A stretch of DNA of 64,000 nucleotides from an uncultured Eubacteriales bacterium (GTDB taxonomy: Bacteria; Bacillota; Clostridia; Christensenellales; CAG-314): NCBI GenBank assembly GCA_948938605.1, contig CARAIG010000073.1, positions 1 through 64,000 of the forward strand, read 5' to 3'. The notes beneath the pieces are model-generated. The model was given only the letters and a program-made list of their open reading frames with translations. It was not told where the DNA came from and made no database searches. Below, piece by piece: positions 17,577 to 26,078 of the stretch. The number at the start of each line of letters is the position of its first letter. Position 1 is the stretch's first letter. The position numbers and the translations under genes are program-made.

Positions 17577-18914
17577 TTATTTTGCCAGACGGTAAATTGC
17601 TTCAAGGAATATTTCCGCCATAAGTTTAAGATTGTTTAAATCGATACATTCGTTAGGCATATGTATCGTTTGTTCTTCGCCGGGGAATAACGGCCCGAAT
17701 GCAACGCAGTTATTTAAACAGCGGCTGTATGTTCCGCCCCCTATTGCAATGGGTTCAAGGTTGGTTTTCATTGCCGTATTGTAAACGTCCATTAATGTAG
17801 TTACCAGTTCGCTTTCCGCAGGAACATACAAGGGATCGCTTACGTGCCAAGGGTCTAGCGTAAATTCGCTCGGCGTGCATTTGCGCAAAAGTTCGGTCAT
17901 ATATTCGCAATTGTACGAAACGGGGAAGCGTATATCTACCGTAGCTGTAAGCGTGCTTCCGTTTGTGCGCAATACGCCCAAATTGCAAGTTAAGTCGCCG
18001 CTTTGTTCGTCGTGAAGTATTATGCCCCACTTGCTTCCCGTTGTATCGCAAACTTTGTTTGCAAGGAACGTCAACGCCAAGCACTCGGGATAAATTTCGG
18101 CAAGTGCCTTTAATACATTGTGAGTTGCGTTAATACCTTCGCAAGGGGTGCTTGCATGCGCCGCTTTGCCGTAAGCGGTAAGTGTTGCCGTTTCGCCGTT
18201 TATTGCAATTTCCACGCCGTCGCGTTTAAAACCGTCGGGCAGTTTACTTGCGGGCACAGTCGCTACGCATTTGGACGGCACTACGTTTGCGCGGTCGCCC
18301 GCAGTTACCGTTACGCCTTGGGGCAATTTGCCCAAATCTATATTAAAGTGGTAAATGCCTTTTTCGCGGTTAATTACCGGGAAGTCGCCGTCGGGCGAAA
18401 ATGCAACGTCAGGACGGGGCATTGTTGCAAAGTAATGTTTTACGCAGCCCATATCCGTTTCCTCGTCGCAGCCGAATATAAGACGTACCGTTTTTGTAGG
18501 TTCGAACCCCGCTTCTTTAAGTGCTTTAACTGCAAACAGGCACGCAATCATAGGTCCTTTGTCGTCCATTGTGCCGCGTGCGTAAATTTTGCCGTCGTGG
18601 ATTTCCGCCGCATACGGGGGATACTTCCATTCGGCAGGATTGGACGGCACTACGTCAAGGTGACCGAGTATTCCCAGCACTTCCTTGCCTGTTCCTTTTA
18701 AATCGACGTGACCTGCATAACCGTCGTCGTTGTAAGTTTGCAAACCCATTTGCTGTGCAGTGCTAAGCACGTAATCCAGACAGTCGCGGACTTCGCGTCC
18801 GAACGGCGCGCCGATGTCTTCCGCGCCCTTTTCCGTTTTGTAACGCAATACGTTTTGCAACGTTGCAACCAATTCGTCAAATTGTCGATCAAGTATTTTT
18901 TTAGCGTCTTTCAT
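17577..18914 (-). CDS. M20 family dipeptidase (PepV/Sapep type)
   Basis: A 445-residue zinc- or manganese-dependent peptidase that cleaves dipeptides in the cytoplasm. Metal-site motifs typical of the family are visible: LGHLDVVP, YARGTMDDKGP (bridging Asp), and FGCDEETDMGC with the catalytic and ligand Glu pair. The C-terminal GGGTYSRCLNNCVAFGP supplies the last part of the site. The start at 18914 gives the family-type N-terminus MKDAKKILDRQFDELV with a GAGG motif; the open frame upstream is not coding. It is divergent from radC. Confidence 0.92.
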   Translation of the reverse strand: MKDAKKILDRQFDELVATLQNVLRYKTEKGAEDIGAPFGREVRDCLDYVLSTAQQMGLQTYNDDGYAGHVDLKGTGKEVLGILGHLDVVPSNPAEWKYPPYAAEIHDGKIYARGTMDDKGPMIACLFAVKALKEAGFEPTKTVRLIFGCDEETDMGCVKHYFATMPRPDVAFSPDGDFPVINREKGIYHFNIDLGKLPQGVTVTAGDRANVVPSKCVATVPASKLPDGFKRDGVEIAINGETATLTAYGKAAHASTPCEGINATHNVLKALAEIYPECLALTFLANKVCDTTGSKWGIILHDEQSGDLTCNLGVLRTNGSTLTATVDIRFPVSYNCEYMTELLRKCTPSEFTLDPWHVSDPLYVPAESELVTTLMDVYNTAMKTNLEPIAIGGGTYSRCLNNCVAFGPLFPGEEQTIHMPNECIDLNNLKLMAEIFLEAIYRLAK

Positions 18915-19016
18915 TATAAACCTCAATTCGTTTAAAAATTTATATGTAATAGTATACACAAATTTTGTATATTGTGCTATTATATTTGTACAAATTTTTA
19001 CAAAAAGGATAAAGCA

Positions 19017-19724
19017 ATGGCTAACGTCAATGACGGACATAGACAAAGACTGCGCGAACGTATGTTAAAGGAAGGCTTGGAAAATTTTCAAGACCACGAA
19101 CTGTTGGAATTGCTGTTATTTCAAAGCGTTCCGCGCAAGGATACTAATAAGTTGGCGCATACGCTGCTTGCAAGTTTCGGCAGTTTGCACAATGTGTTAA
19201 AATCACAGCCCGACGAATTAATGCTGGTAAAAGGCATTTCGCAAGTAACTGCGTGCAACTTGGCTATGTTAAAGGAAGTTTGGCGCAGAGCTAAACGCAG
19301 CGAAAAGGAACAACTGGATTTAAGCGATATAAAGGACATAATTAAATTTGCCCGTTTGCTTGTTGCCGAAAGTTATGCCGAACGCGTTGTTGTGGTATAC
19401 GTCGACCGCGGCACAAAGTTTTTATTCAGTGAGGAATACGTTGCCGATTCCGACACGCAAACGGTACACTTGGACATTAAAAAGATTGTGTCGAGCGCAG
19501 TCAGACTGAAAGCAGGCGGGGTTATGCTGTTCCATTGTCATACGGAAGGCGATTGCAAACCGAGCAAAAGCGACATACGTTTTACTCAAAAACTACTTTA
19601 TGCATTAAGCGGTTTGGAAATTGTCTTGTTAGAGCACATAATATTTGCGCCCGAAGGCGACTATTACAGTTTTTACCAAAGCGGTGTTTTGGAGCGTATG
19701 CTTGAAGATTACAAAATAGAATAA
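19017..19724 (+). CDS. radC: RadC family (JAB domain) protein
   Basis: A 235-residue UPF0758/RadC protein. The N-terminal helix-hairpin-helix-like half (about residues 1-95) includes GHRQRLRERMLKEG and DHELLELLLF. The C-terminal JAB/MPN domain has the metal motif HCHTEGDCKPSKSD (His-x-His ... Asp), a variant of the usual HNHPSGDPxPSxxD. Despite the name, a repair role is doubtful in this family. An AAAGGAT site precedes ATG 19017. The gltX gene follows after 24 bp, so the two probably form an operon. Confidence 0.9.
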   Translation: MANVNDGHRQRLRERMLKEGLENFQDHELLELLLFQSVPRKDTNKLAHTLLASFGSLHNVLKSQPDELMLVKGISQVTACNLAMLKEVWRRAKRSEKEQLDLSDIKDIIKFARLLVAESYAERVVVVYVDRGTKFLFSEEYVADSDTQTVHLDIKKIVSSAVRLKAGGVMLFHCHTEGDCKPSKSDIRFTQKLLYALSGLEIVLLEHIIFAPEGDYYSFYQSGVLERMLEDYKIE

Positions 19725-19748
19725 AACAATTAACGAGGTTAAAAAGAT

Positions 19749-21182
19749 ATGAAACAATTACGTACAAGATTTGCGCCCAGCCCTACGGGGTATTTGCATA
19801 TAGGCGGTTTGCGTACTGCGTTATATTCGTATTTATATGTGCGTAAAAATAACGGGAAGTTTATTTTGCGCATAGAAGATACCGACCAAGGACGTTACGT
19901 TGAAGGCGCAGTGGAAATTATTTACCGCACTTTACGTGAAACAGGCATTGTGTATGACGAAGGTCCCGACGTCGGAGGCGATTACGGTCCGTACATTCAA
20001 AGCGAACGTAAAAACGAATACTTGAAATACGCAAAACAACTAGTGGAAAGCGGACACGCTTACTACTGCTTTTGCAGTGAAGAACGTTTGGCTTCCTTGC
20101 CTGACGTCAACGGTGCGCGCAGATACGACAAACACTGCTTGCATTTAAGTAAGGACGAAGTTGAACGCCGTATTGCTTCGGGCGAAAAATACGTTATCCG
20201 CCAAAATATGCCTACAACAGGCAGTACTACTTACCACGACGCTGTTTACGGTGACATCACTATCGAAAACAGCGAACTGGAAGACCAAATTTTAATTAAG
20301 TCGGACGGTATGCCGACATACAACTTTGCAAACGTAATAGACGACCACCTTATGCACATCAACTGCGTAATGCGCGGTGTGGAATATCTTAGCAGTACGC
20401 CTAAGTACAATTTGCTGTACGATGCGTTTGGATGGGAACGTCCTATGTACATACATATGCCGCCCATTATGAAGGACGCGCAACATAAACTTTCCAAACG
20501 TAACGGCGACGCAAGTTACGAAGATTTAATCAAAAAAGGATTTTTAAAAGACGCTATTATCAATTACATTGCGCTGCTCGGTTGGTCGCCTAAGGACGAT
20601 TCCGAAAAAATGAGTATGGACGAAATGCAGCAAAAGTTTGATATTTCAGGCATTAGTAAAAGTCCGTCGATATTCGACCCGCTAAAACTTGCTTGGCTCA
20701 ACTCGTTGTACATCAAGGAAATGTCTGCCGAAGATTTTGCCGATTACGCTACTCCTTGGATGGAAAACGGCTTTTTGGCGAAATTCGACAAAACGCTTGT
20801 GTGTAAATTAATTCAAAGCCGTATCGAAACTTTCGGCGAAATGGAAGACAAACTCCGCTTCCTTGTGGAGTTCGACAAGTTCGACAAGGACTTGTACACT
20901 AATGTCAAGCAAAAAGCCGATGCAACTCTTGCCAAGGAAATACTGCCCGCAATACGCGCAAAGTTATCTGCCGTAACCGAATGGACAAACCAAAACTTGT
21001 TCGATACGTTGGTTAACTTGTCGGCGGAACTCAACTGCAAAAAGGGCGCCGTGCTGTGGATTGCACGTATTGCCCTAACGGGTCTTGCCGTAACCCCCGG
21101 CGGAGCAAGCGAGATTGCGGAAATCATCGGCAAGGACGAAACCTTGCGCCGAATTGACGAATCGATAGCAATGTTAAATTAG
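19749..21182 (+). CDS. gltX: Glutamyl-tRNA synthetase
   Basis: A 477-residue class I aminoacyl-tRNA synthetase that charges tRNA-Glu (and, in many Bacillota, tRNA-Gln for later amidation). The HIGH motif appears as HIGG in PSPTGYLHIGGLRTAL at residues 10-25, and the KMSKS loop as KLSKRNG near residue 250. The length and the C-terminal anticodon-binding helical region match bacterial GluRS. A GAGG motif precedes the ATG, 24 bp after radC. Confidence 0.97.
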   Translation: MKQLRTRFAPSPTGYLHIGGLRTALYSYLYVRKNNGKFILRIEDTDQGRYVEGAVEIIYRTLRETGIVYDEGPDVGGDYGPYIQSERKNEYLKYAKQLVESGHAYYCFCSEERLASLPDVNGARRYDKHCLHLSKDEVERRIASGEKYVIRQNMPTTGSTTYHDAVYGDITIENSELEDQILIKSDGMPTYNFANVIDDHLMHINCVMRGVEYLSSTPKYNLLYDAFGWERPMYIHMPPIMKDAQHKLSKRNGDASYEDLIKKGFLKDAIINYIALLGWSPKDDSEKMSMDEMQQKFDISGISKSPSIFDPLKLAWLNSLYIKEMSAEDFADYATPWMENGFLAKFDKTLVCKLIQSRIETFGEMEDKLRFLVEFDKFDKDLYTNVKQKADATLAKEILPAIRAKLSAVTEWTNQNLFDTLVNLSAELNCKKGAVLWIARIALTGLAVTPGGASEIAEIIGKDETLRRIDESIAMLN

Positions 21183-21228
21183 CATTTGCGCAATACGTTA
21201 AAACAAAAACAATATTTTCCAATAAAAT

Positions 21229-21276
21229 ACGCGCGTATCTAACGGTTAAACGACCTAAGATGTGCGCGTTTGTTTT
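21229..21276 (+). terminator. Terminator of radC-gltX
   Basis: ACGCGCGTATCT (21229-21240) against AGATGTGCGCGT (21258-21269), followed by TTTGTTTTT. Confidence 0.75.
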
Positions 21277-21694
21277 TATTGCCCGTCGTTGTCTTTTTGA
21301 TACAACATAAGATTACAATACTGTAAAGATTATGCGACGTTGCTGTGCTTTGTTATTTTGCAATATACGCATTGGCAGTATGTACATTATGCAGTACTGT
21401 TTAATATTGTAATTCATACGCTAAAACGTTTAATGTTTGCAACTTGGTTGGTACAGCCGTTTTTACGGAATTTTAACGTTTAAACGGACAAACATCCGTT
21501 TTAAATAAACAATTGCTTGTAAATACAGTTGCGTATAATCACAAACTAAAACCAATTAAAATATTTTTATAAATTAAAAAATGCTTTACTAACAACGGTA
21601 AAGAATAAAACGCTTTGTCAATCGGTTGCAGAAATATAAAATCGCTATTCGGCAAATTGCAATAAATGAATTGCCGCCGCACAGTGTTCAATAT
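21277..21694. other. Gene-free stretch between gltX and the GtrA-like gene
   Basis: No gene. Contains a repeat copy at 21444-21504; the rest is AT-rich and unremarkable. Confidence 0.4.
21444..21504. repeat. GGTTAAAATAGCCGTTTA repeat, copy 3
   Basis: TTGGTTGGTACAGCCGTTTTTACGGAATTTTAACG, then AACGGACAAACATCCGTT. Confidence 0.6.
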
Positions 21695-21723
21695 TTGACA
21701 ATTGCTTTTTGCGGCAGTATAAT
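21695..21723 (+). promoter_or_regulatory. Consensus promoter of the GtrA-L7/L12 gene
   Basis: Perfect TTGACA (21695-21700), 17-bp spacer and TATAAT (21718-21723). A leader of about 60 nt would precede the GGGAG site and ATG 21793. Confidence 0.85.
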
Positions 21724-21792
21724 GTGAAAGGTTTTTAAGTCTATTAAAAAGCATTGATGAATTTTCGGTATAGATTCGATAACGGGAGTATT

Positions 21793-22707
21793 ATGGAAGA
21801 ACAATCTAAAAAGTTTAAAATTAATAAAAAAGAACTTATGCGGACAATAAAGTTTACCTTGTTTTCGATATCCGCAGGAGTAATACAAATCGTTTCGTCC
21901 TTTTTGCTTAAATTGCTTATATTGGACAAACTTATCCCCTCCGACGCAACGATACGTTTTATTACCGAACAGCCGTTGGAAACGTTTATTGCCGAAACGG
22001 TAGGACTTGCGCTATCGATAATTTGGAACTTTACCTTTAACCGCAAGTTTACATTTAAGGCGGCAAATAATGTGCCGATAGCAATGCTATTGGCGTTTGC
22101 GTTTTATGTTCCGTTTTATCCGTTCCAAACTTGGTACATAGCAACGGTAGAAAAATCCCTTATTCATATAGGCGATTGGGGCTTTGTAATTGCACAAGTA
22201 ACCGTAATGGTAATCAACTTTGTTTTGGAATACTTGTGGCAAACGTTTGTGGTATTCCGCAAATCCATCGATACAAATACGGCAGCGCAAAAACAGCAGC
22301 AAAACGTAGCGGAAACCGATGACGGAACGCAAGATAAAAATTCGGCAGACAATGCCGAACAAGCCGTTCAGACTAAGGACAAAGCAAAAGATATTGCAAC
22401 GGATAACTTGTCGCAAAAAATAGAAGTCGACGTTGTGCTTGTCGACGCAGGAAAGGACAAAGCAAAAGATATTGCAACGGATAACTTGTCGCAAAAAATA
22501 GAAGTCGACGTTGTGCTTGTCGACGCAGGAAAGGACAAAATTGCAGTAATAAAAGTTTTGCGCGAAGTTTTAAGTTTGGAATTGTCCCAAGCAAAAACCC
22601 TTGCGGAAAACACCCCCGCTACAATTGCGGAAAATAAGTTAAAAGACGAAGCTGTTGTTATTGCGGATAAATTACGCAACGTCGGCGCAACGGTCGAACT
22701 TAAATAG
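21793..22707 (+). CDS. GtrA-like membrane protein fused to an L7/L12-type C-terminal domain
   Basis: A 304-residue protein joining two unrelated families. Residues about 20-155 form a GtrA-like membrane domain with four hydrophobic segments and the conserved NFTFNRKFTF stretch. A hydrophilic linker with two identical 26-residue units (196-221 and 222-247) follows. Residues 235-304 match the C-terminal domain of ribosomal protein L7/L12: EVDVVLVDAGKDKIAVIK, then AKTLAENTPA, KDEA and a GATVELK end, the pattern that in L7/L12 binds translation GTPases. ATG 21793 with GGGAG upstream is preferred to earlier in-frame starts. The role is unknown; GtrA proteins usually handle polyprenyl-linked sugars. 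Confidence 0.9.
   Translation: MEEQSKKFKINKKELMRTIKFTLFSISAGVIQIVSSFLLKLLILDKLIPSDATIRFITEQPLETFIAETVGLALSIIWNFTFNRKFTFKAANNVPIAMLLAFAFYVPFYPFQTWYIATVEKSLIHIGDWGFVIAQVTVMVINFVLEYLWQTFVVFRKSIDTNTAAQKQQQNVAETDDGTQDKNSADNAEQAVQTKDKAKDIATDNLSQKIEVDVVLVDAGKDKAKDIATDNLSQKIEVDVVLVDAGKDKIAVIKVLREVLSLELSQAKTLAENTPATIAENKLKDEAVVIADKLRNVGATVELK
22378..22533 (+). repeat. Perfect in-frame 78-bp tandem duplication
   Basis: Units 22378-22455 and 22456-22533 are identical at all 78 positions and encode the same 26 residues, including the first strand of the L7/L12-like domain. Confidence 0.97.
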
Positions 22708-22741
22708 GCATACCGCAACATTTATAAAATTAGCGCATTTA

Positions 22742-22780
22742 TGTATAAGTAACGCCATTTAAAACATTTAGTTGTACATA
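22742..22780. repeat. GTACAAGT palindromic repeat, copy 5
   Basis: Degenerate copy: TGTATAAGTAACGCCATTTAAAAC, then TTTAGTTGTACATA. Confidence 0.5.
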
Positions 22781-22830
22781 TTATATTGTCGTATATGTGC
22801 TTTGTTCAAAACCGATTAACAAAAAAATAT

Positions 22831-22871
22831 CCCCGAAGTTTTGTAATTGTTTAAAACTTCGGGGTTTTTTT
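22831..22871. terminator. Strong terminator after the GtrA-like gene
   Basis: CCCCGAAGTTTT (22831-22842) against AAAACTTCGGGG (22853-22864), then seven T. An A-run on the other side lets it serve deoD on the minus strand as well. Confidence 0.9.
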
Positions 22872-22923
22872 CTTTTTTATTTTACGTTATTTACTTCAAT
22901 AAACCAAAACGGCGAATATTTGT

Positions 22924-23628
22924 TTAGGCTATTTCCAATGCCAATTCCATCATTTCGCGGAAGGAGTTTTGACGTTCGTCGGACGACAGTGCTTCGCCCG
23001 TAATTAAGTGGTCGGATATAGTGCAAATGCACAACGCTTTTTTGCCCGCGCGTGCAGCGTTTAGGTAAAGCGCTGCGCTTTCCATTTCCACTGCCAACAC
23101 GCCCATTTTGCCCCAAACGGCAGAGCCTGCTCCGTCGTCGTAAAAAGTGTCGCTGGAAAGGATATTGCCTACCTTGTAAGTAAAGCCCAACTTCTTTGCG
23201 GTTTCCACCGCTTTTTCCAGCAATTCGTAACTTGCAATCGGCGCTATCGTTCCCGGCATACCGAACTGGTGGGCGTAGTTGCTGTTGGTGCACGCGCCTT
23301 GTCCGAATACTAAGTTGCGGACTTTTAAATCGGGATGTATCGCTCCTGCCGAGCCGATACGGATTATATTTTCCACACCGTAAAAATTGTACAATTCGTA
23401 ACTGTAAATGCCTATGGACGGAATACCCATTCCGCTTGCCATGACGGATACGCGCTTGCCCTTGTACAAGCCCGTATATCCTTGTACTCCGCGTACGTTG
23501 TTAACAAGTACCGCGTCGGTCAAAAAGTTTTCGGCAATGTATTTTGCGCGGAGCGGATCGCCCGGCATAAGGACAGTCGGCGCAAAGTCGCCTTTTTTTG
23601 CAGAAATGTGAGGGGTAGGGATAGACAT
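22924..23628 (-). CDS. deoD: Purine-nucleoside phosphorylase, DeoD type
   Basis: A 234-residue hexameric phosphorylase that splits purine ribo- and deoxyribonucleosides to base and sugar-1-phosphate in nucleoside salvage. Family signatures are MSIPTPHISAKKGDFA at the N-terminus, LMPGDPLRAKYIA (phosphate-binding), RIGSAGAI, AVEMESAALY and the active-site Asp in TISDHLITGE. The start at 23628 has an AAGGAGC site; an open frame upstream lacks one. It appears monocistronic and converges on the GtrA-like gene. Confidence 0.96.
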   Translation of the reverse strand: MSIPTPHISAKKGDFAPTVLMPGDPLRAKYIAENFLTDAVLVNNVRGVQGYTGLYKGKRVSVMASGMGIPSIGIYSYELYNFYGVENIIRIGSAGAIHPDLKVRNLVFGQGACTNSNYAHQFGMPGTIAPIASYELLEKAVETAKKLGFTYKVGNILSSDTFYDDGAGSAVWGKMGVLAVEMESAALYLNAARAGKKALCICTISDHLITGEALSSDERQNSFREMMELALEIA

Positions 23629-24008
23629 AAGTAAATGCTCCTTATATTTAAATTTGCAGAGTTGGCGCAAATACCGAGCAAATTTACGTTATTTAACAGC
23701 GGTAATTTTGTCAACGTCTTGACTTGAATAGTTTAACATAAAACGTAAAATCTTACAATACCCAAAATTAAAAAGTTTGTTTAAAAGTTCGTTTGCTTTG
23801 TACATTTGCAAAGTCCACACTGTGCAATTGCTTAAAGTAACCTGTTTGTAAAAATAATCGGGGATAATAGTAAACACTTGACTTATACTAAGTATTTTGT
23901 TAAAATAAAGCAGTATGTTATCGGCTGTTGAATATATTAGCCAAAAACAAAAAAACACAAACAAATAATGCGCGTGTTTAACCGCGCAGACATAAGGAGA
24001 AACTGAAA
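23629..24008. other. deoD-rpmH divergent intergenic region
   Basis: A 380-bp stretch without a gene. A TTGACA on the minus strand (23714-23709) may belong to the deoD promoter; the rpmH promoter lies at 23878-23906. Confidence 0.4.
23878..23906 (+). promoter_or_regulatory. Promoter of the rpmH operon
   Basis: TTGACT (23878-23883), 17-bp spacer and TAAAAT (23901-23906), about 100 bp upstream of rpmH. Confidence 0.75.
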
Positions 24009-24143
24009 ATGAAAAGAACTTACCAACCTAAAAAAAGACAAAGAAGCAAAGTACACGGTTTCCGTGCAAGAATGAAGACAACCGGCGGACGTAGAACTCT
24101 TGCAAGAAGAAGAAACAAGGGACGTCATTCTCTTTCCGCATAA
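24009..24143 (+). CDS. rpmH: Ribosomal protein bL34
   Basis: A 44-residue basic protein of the large ribosomal subunit. The whole sequence matches the family: [18 protein letters not shown] at the start, then RMKTTGGR and [12 protein letters not shown] at the end. An AAGGAG site precedes the ATG. It opens the conserved rpmH-rnpA-yidD-yidC-jag order, and rnpA follows after 14 bp. Confidence 0.98.
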   Translation: MKRTYQPKKRQRSKVHGFRARMKTTGGRRTLARRRNKGRHSLSA

Positions 24144-24157
24144 GCAGGTAAATAACG

Positions 24158-24490
24158 TTGAAGTCTAAGTACAGACTCAAAAAAAATTATCAATACAACT
24201 ATGTGTACAAACACGCCAAAAGCGTTGCCGACAAAAACTTTGTAATGCTGTTTTGCAAAAGCAATAACCAAGTTCCGCAAGCGGGTTTTTCCGTTAGCAA
24301 AAAGTTCGGCAATGCAGTACGTCGAAACAGAGTCCGTCGTCAGCTTAAAGCAGCGGTAAGTAATTTAATGCCGAAAGTCAAACCGCATTACAACATAGTA
24401 TTTATTCCGCGCAAAAGCGGAAGTTACTTGTATGCCGACATTGTCGAAAGCGTAACAAGTTTGTTCGAAAAATCGGGGTTGCTTGTATGA
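24158..24490 (+). CDS. rnpA: Ribonuclease P protein component
   Basis: A 110-residue basic protein that helps RNase P RNA bind precursor tRNA. The signature RRNRVRRQLKAAV is at residues 55-67, with FSVSKKFGNAV just before it. The start codon is TTG, giving MKSKYRLKKNYQYNYVYKHA, which fits the family N-terminus. The last 4 nt overlap yidD, so translation is coupled. The RNase P RNA gene was not found in the window. Confidence 0.95.
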   Translation: MKSKYRLKKNYQYNYVYKHAKSVADKNFVMLFCKSNNQVPQAGFSVSKKFGNAVRRNRVRRQLKAAVSNLMPKVKPHYNIVFIPRKSGSYLYADIVESVTSLFEKSGLLV

Positions 24491-24732
24491 AATACCTTGC
24501 CATAGCGTTATTAAAACTGTACAAAGCCACTTTATCCAAATGGAAAGGTGGCAAAACGTGTATTTATACGCCGAGTTGTTCGGTGTATTCGATGGAAGCG
24601 TATGCCGAATTCGGTTTTTTTAAGGGCAGTTGGTTGACGTTAAAAAGGCTGTGCAGATGTGCGCCTTGGGGCAAGGGCGGTTTTGATCCTGTGCCTGTAA
24701 ATTTAAAAGGGCAAATGAAGTGGCACGTGTAG
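24487..24732 (+). CDS. yidD: Membrane protein insertion efficiency factor YidD
   Basis: An 81-residue protein that associates with the inner membrane and aids insertion of YidC and Sec substrates. Characteristic are YKATLSKW, the Cys-rich CIYTPSCSVYSMEAYAEFG and the C-terminal RCAPWGKGGFDPVP. The ATG overlaps the rnpA stop by 4 nt. yidC starts 28 bp downstream. Confidence 0.96.
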   Translation: MKYLAIALLKLYKATLSKWKGGKTCIYTPSCSVYSMEAYAEFGFFKGSWLTLKRLCRCAPWGKGGFDPVPVNLKGQMKWHV

Positions 24733-24760
24733 TTGTGTTGATTACCGAAAAGGGGAAATA

Positions 24761-26071
24761 ATGAGAAAAAAAATAAGCGCTGCGCTTACGGTTGCGTTAT
24801 TGGCAATGATATTGCTTACGACGCTTGTAAGCTGCAAAACATCTTCCGTAGACTACTTCGACTACGGTAAAGACAGCCTTGGCGTAGTAGGTAAACTTGT
24901 ATTGCTTATGCACCAATGGATAGGTAATTATGGTTGGACCGTAGTTGTCTTTACGTTGTTTTTAAAAATATTAATGCTGCCGTTAGATATTTGGCAGCGT
25001 TTTTCTGCACGTAAAAACGCACTTAAAATGCAACGTTTACAACCTATAATCGAAGGAATAGACAAACGTTACGGAGCAAACACTCAACGCGCCAACGACG
25101 AAAAGCAAAAACTTTACAAAAAGCAAGGATACTCTATGTTGTCCACGTGCTTACCTATGATATTGTCTATGGTAATATTCTTTGTAATGTTCGGCGGATT
25201 GCGCGAATACTCCACGTACAGCACTATTATCACTTTCCAAGATTTGTCTGCCGAATACTACAATGTTTTGGAACACGAGTTTACATTGGACGAAACCAGC
25301 GAAATATATAAAGTGTATACCGACGAGTATAAATCAAGGGAAACACAATATAAAAATTCCGCTTCGGATAAAGTTAAGGAATTGACCAAGTACGAGGACC
25401 TTGTAAAATTGTACTCTCAAATTCACGCGTCTAATGCGGCAATTAAGTTTGACTCCGCTGCTGCGGACGAAGCGCATAAACTGGCGATAGAACGCGTCCA
25501 ATCAAAATATTTGGAAGAAAAAGAAAGTTGGTTGTGGATAAAGAACGTTTGGCAGCCCGACACATGGGAAACGGTAATGCCTGCTTATAATAAGGGGGCA
25601 AATGCTTTTTCTACGTCTATTAATATGACAAACTTCCCTGACGGCAACGGTGAAGCGACATATAACCTAATCCGTTCGGCAATTTTGGAAGTTGACGGTT
25701 ACGGCGCAAACGGTACTTGGAACGGTTTGATGATTTTGCCTATTTTATCCATAGGTTTGTCATTCCTGTCTATGTGGCTGTCGCAATTTATGGAAAAACG
25801 CAGCCGCAAGGGCGAACAGCCTGTCGAAAATACTGCACAAAACGCACAGCAACAAGCGACAAACAAAATGATGATGATACTTATGCCGCTTATGATGGCT
25901 GTATTCGGATTTATGTATACGGGCGCATTTGCAATCTATATGGTATGCAACTATACGTTAAGCATAATTTCCACCGTAGCTATGCGTTTGCCTGTGGAAA
26001 AAATGGTAGAAAAGAGTCTTGCTAAAAGCGAAAAGAAGGAAAATAACGGCAAGGCAAGTTATATGAGGTAA
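24761..26071 (+). CDS. yidC: Membrane protein insertase YidC/OxaA
   Basis: A 436-residue insertase that folds proteins into the membrane with or without SecYEG. A lipoprotein signal (LVSC, Cys25) is followed by the Oxa1-type core: membrane segments at about residues 56-76, 131-153, 318-338 and 370-400. Between the second and third lies an insert of about 150 residues rich in charged residues; typical Gram-positive YidC proteins are only 250-290 residues, so this insert is unusual. A GGGGA site precedes the ATG. jag follows after 7 bp. Confidence 0.93.
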   Translation: MRKKISAALTVALLAMILLTTLVSCKTSSVDYFDYGKDSLGVVGKLVLLMHQWIGNYGWTVVVFTLFLKILMLPLDIWQRFSARKNALKMQRLQPIIEGIDKRYGANTQRANDEKQKLYKKQGYSMLSTCLPMILSMVIFFVMFGGLREYSTYSTIITFQDLSAEYYNVLEHEFTLDETSEIYKVYTDEYKSRETQYKNSASDKVKELTKYEDLVKLYSQIHASNAAIKFDSAAADEAHKLAIERVQSKYLEEKESWLWIKNVWQPDTWETVMPAYNKGANAFSTSINMTNFPDGNGEATYNLIRSAILEVDGYGANGTWNGLMILPILSIGLSFLSMWLSQFMEKRSRKGEQPVENTAQNAQQQATNKMMMILMPLMMAVFGFMYTGAFAIYMVCNYTLSIISTVAMRLPVEKMVEKSLAKSEKKENNGKASYMR

Positions 26072-26078
26072 TATCATA

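Noticed and set aside
18120..18701. 193-codon open frame opposite the dipeptidase
   Set aside because: Antisense shadow of a clearly recognised M20 peptidase; composition typical of reverse-strand frames.
22378..22533. CRISPR array
   Set aside because: The only exact repeat here is a directly adjacent in-frame coding duplication with no spacers; no array seen elsewhere.
22087..22721. Long open frames on the minus strand opposite the GtrA-L7/L12 gene
   Set aside because: They mirror the 78-bp repeat and the coding strand; the plus-strand protein has clear family matches.
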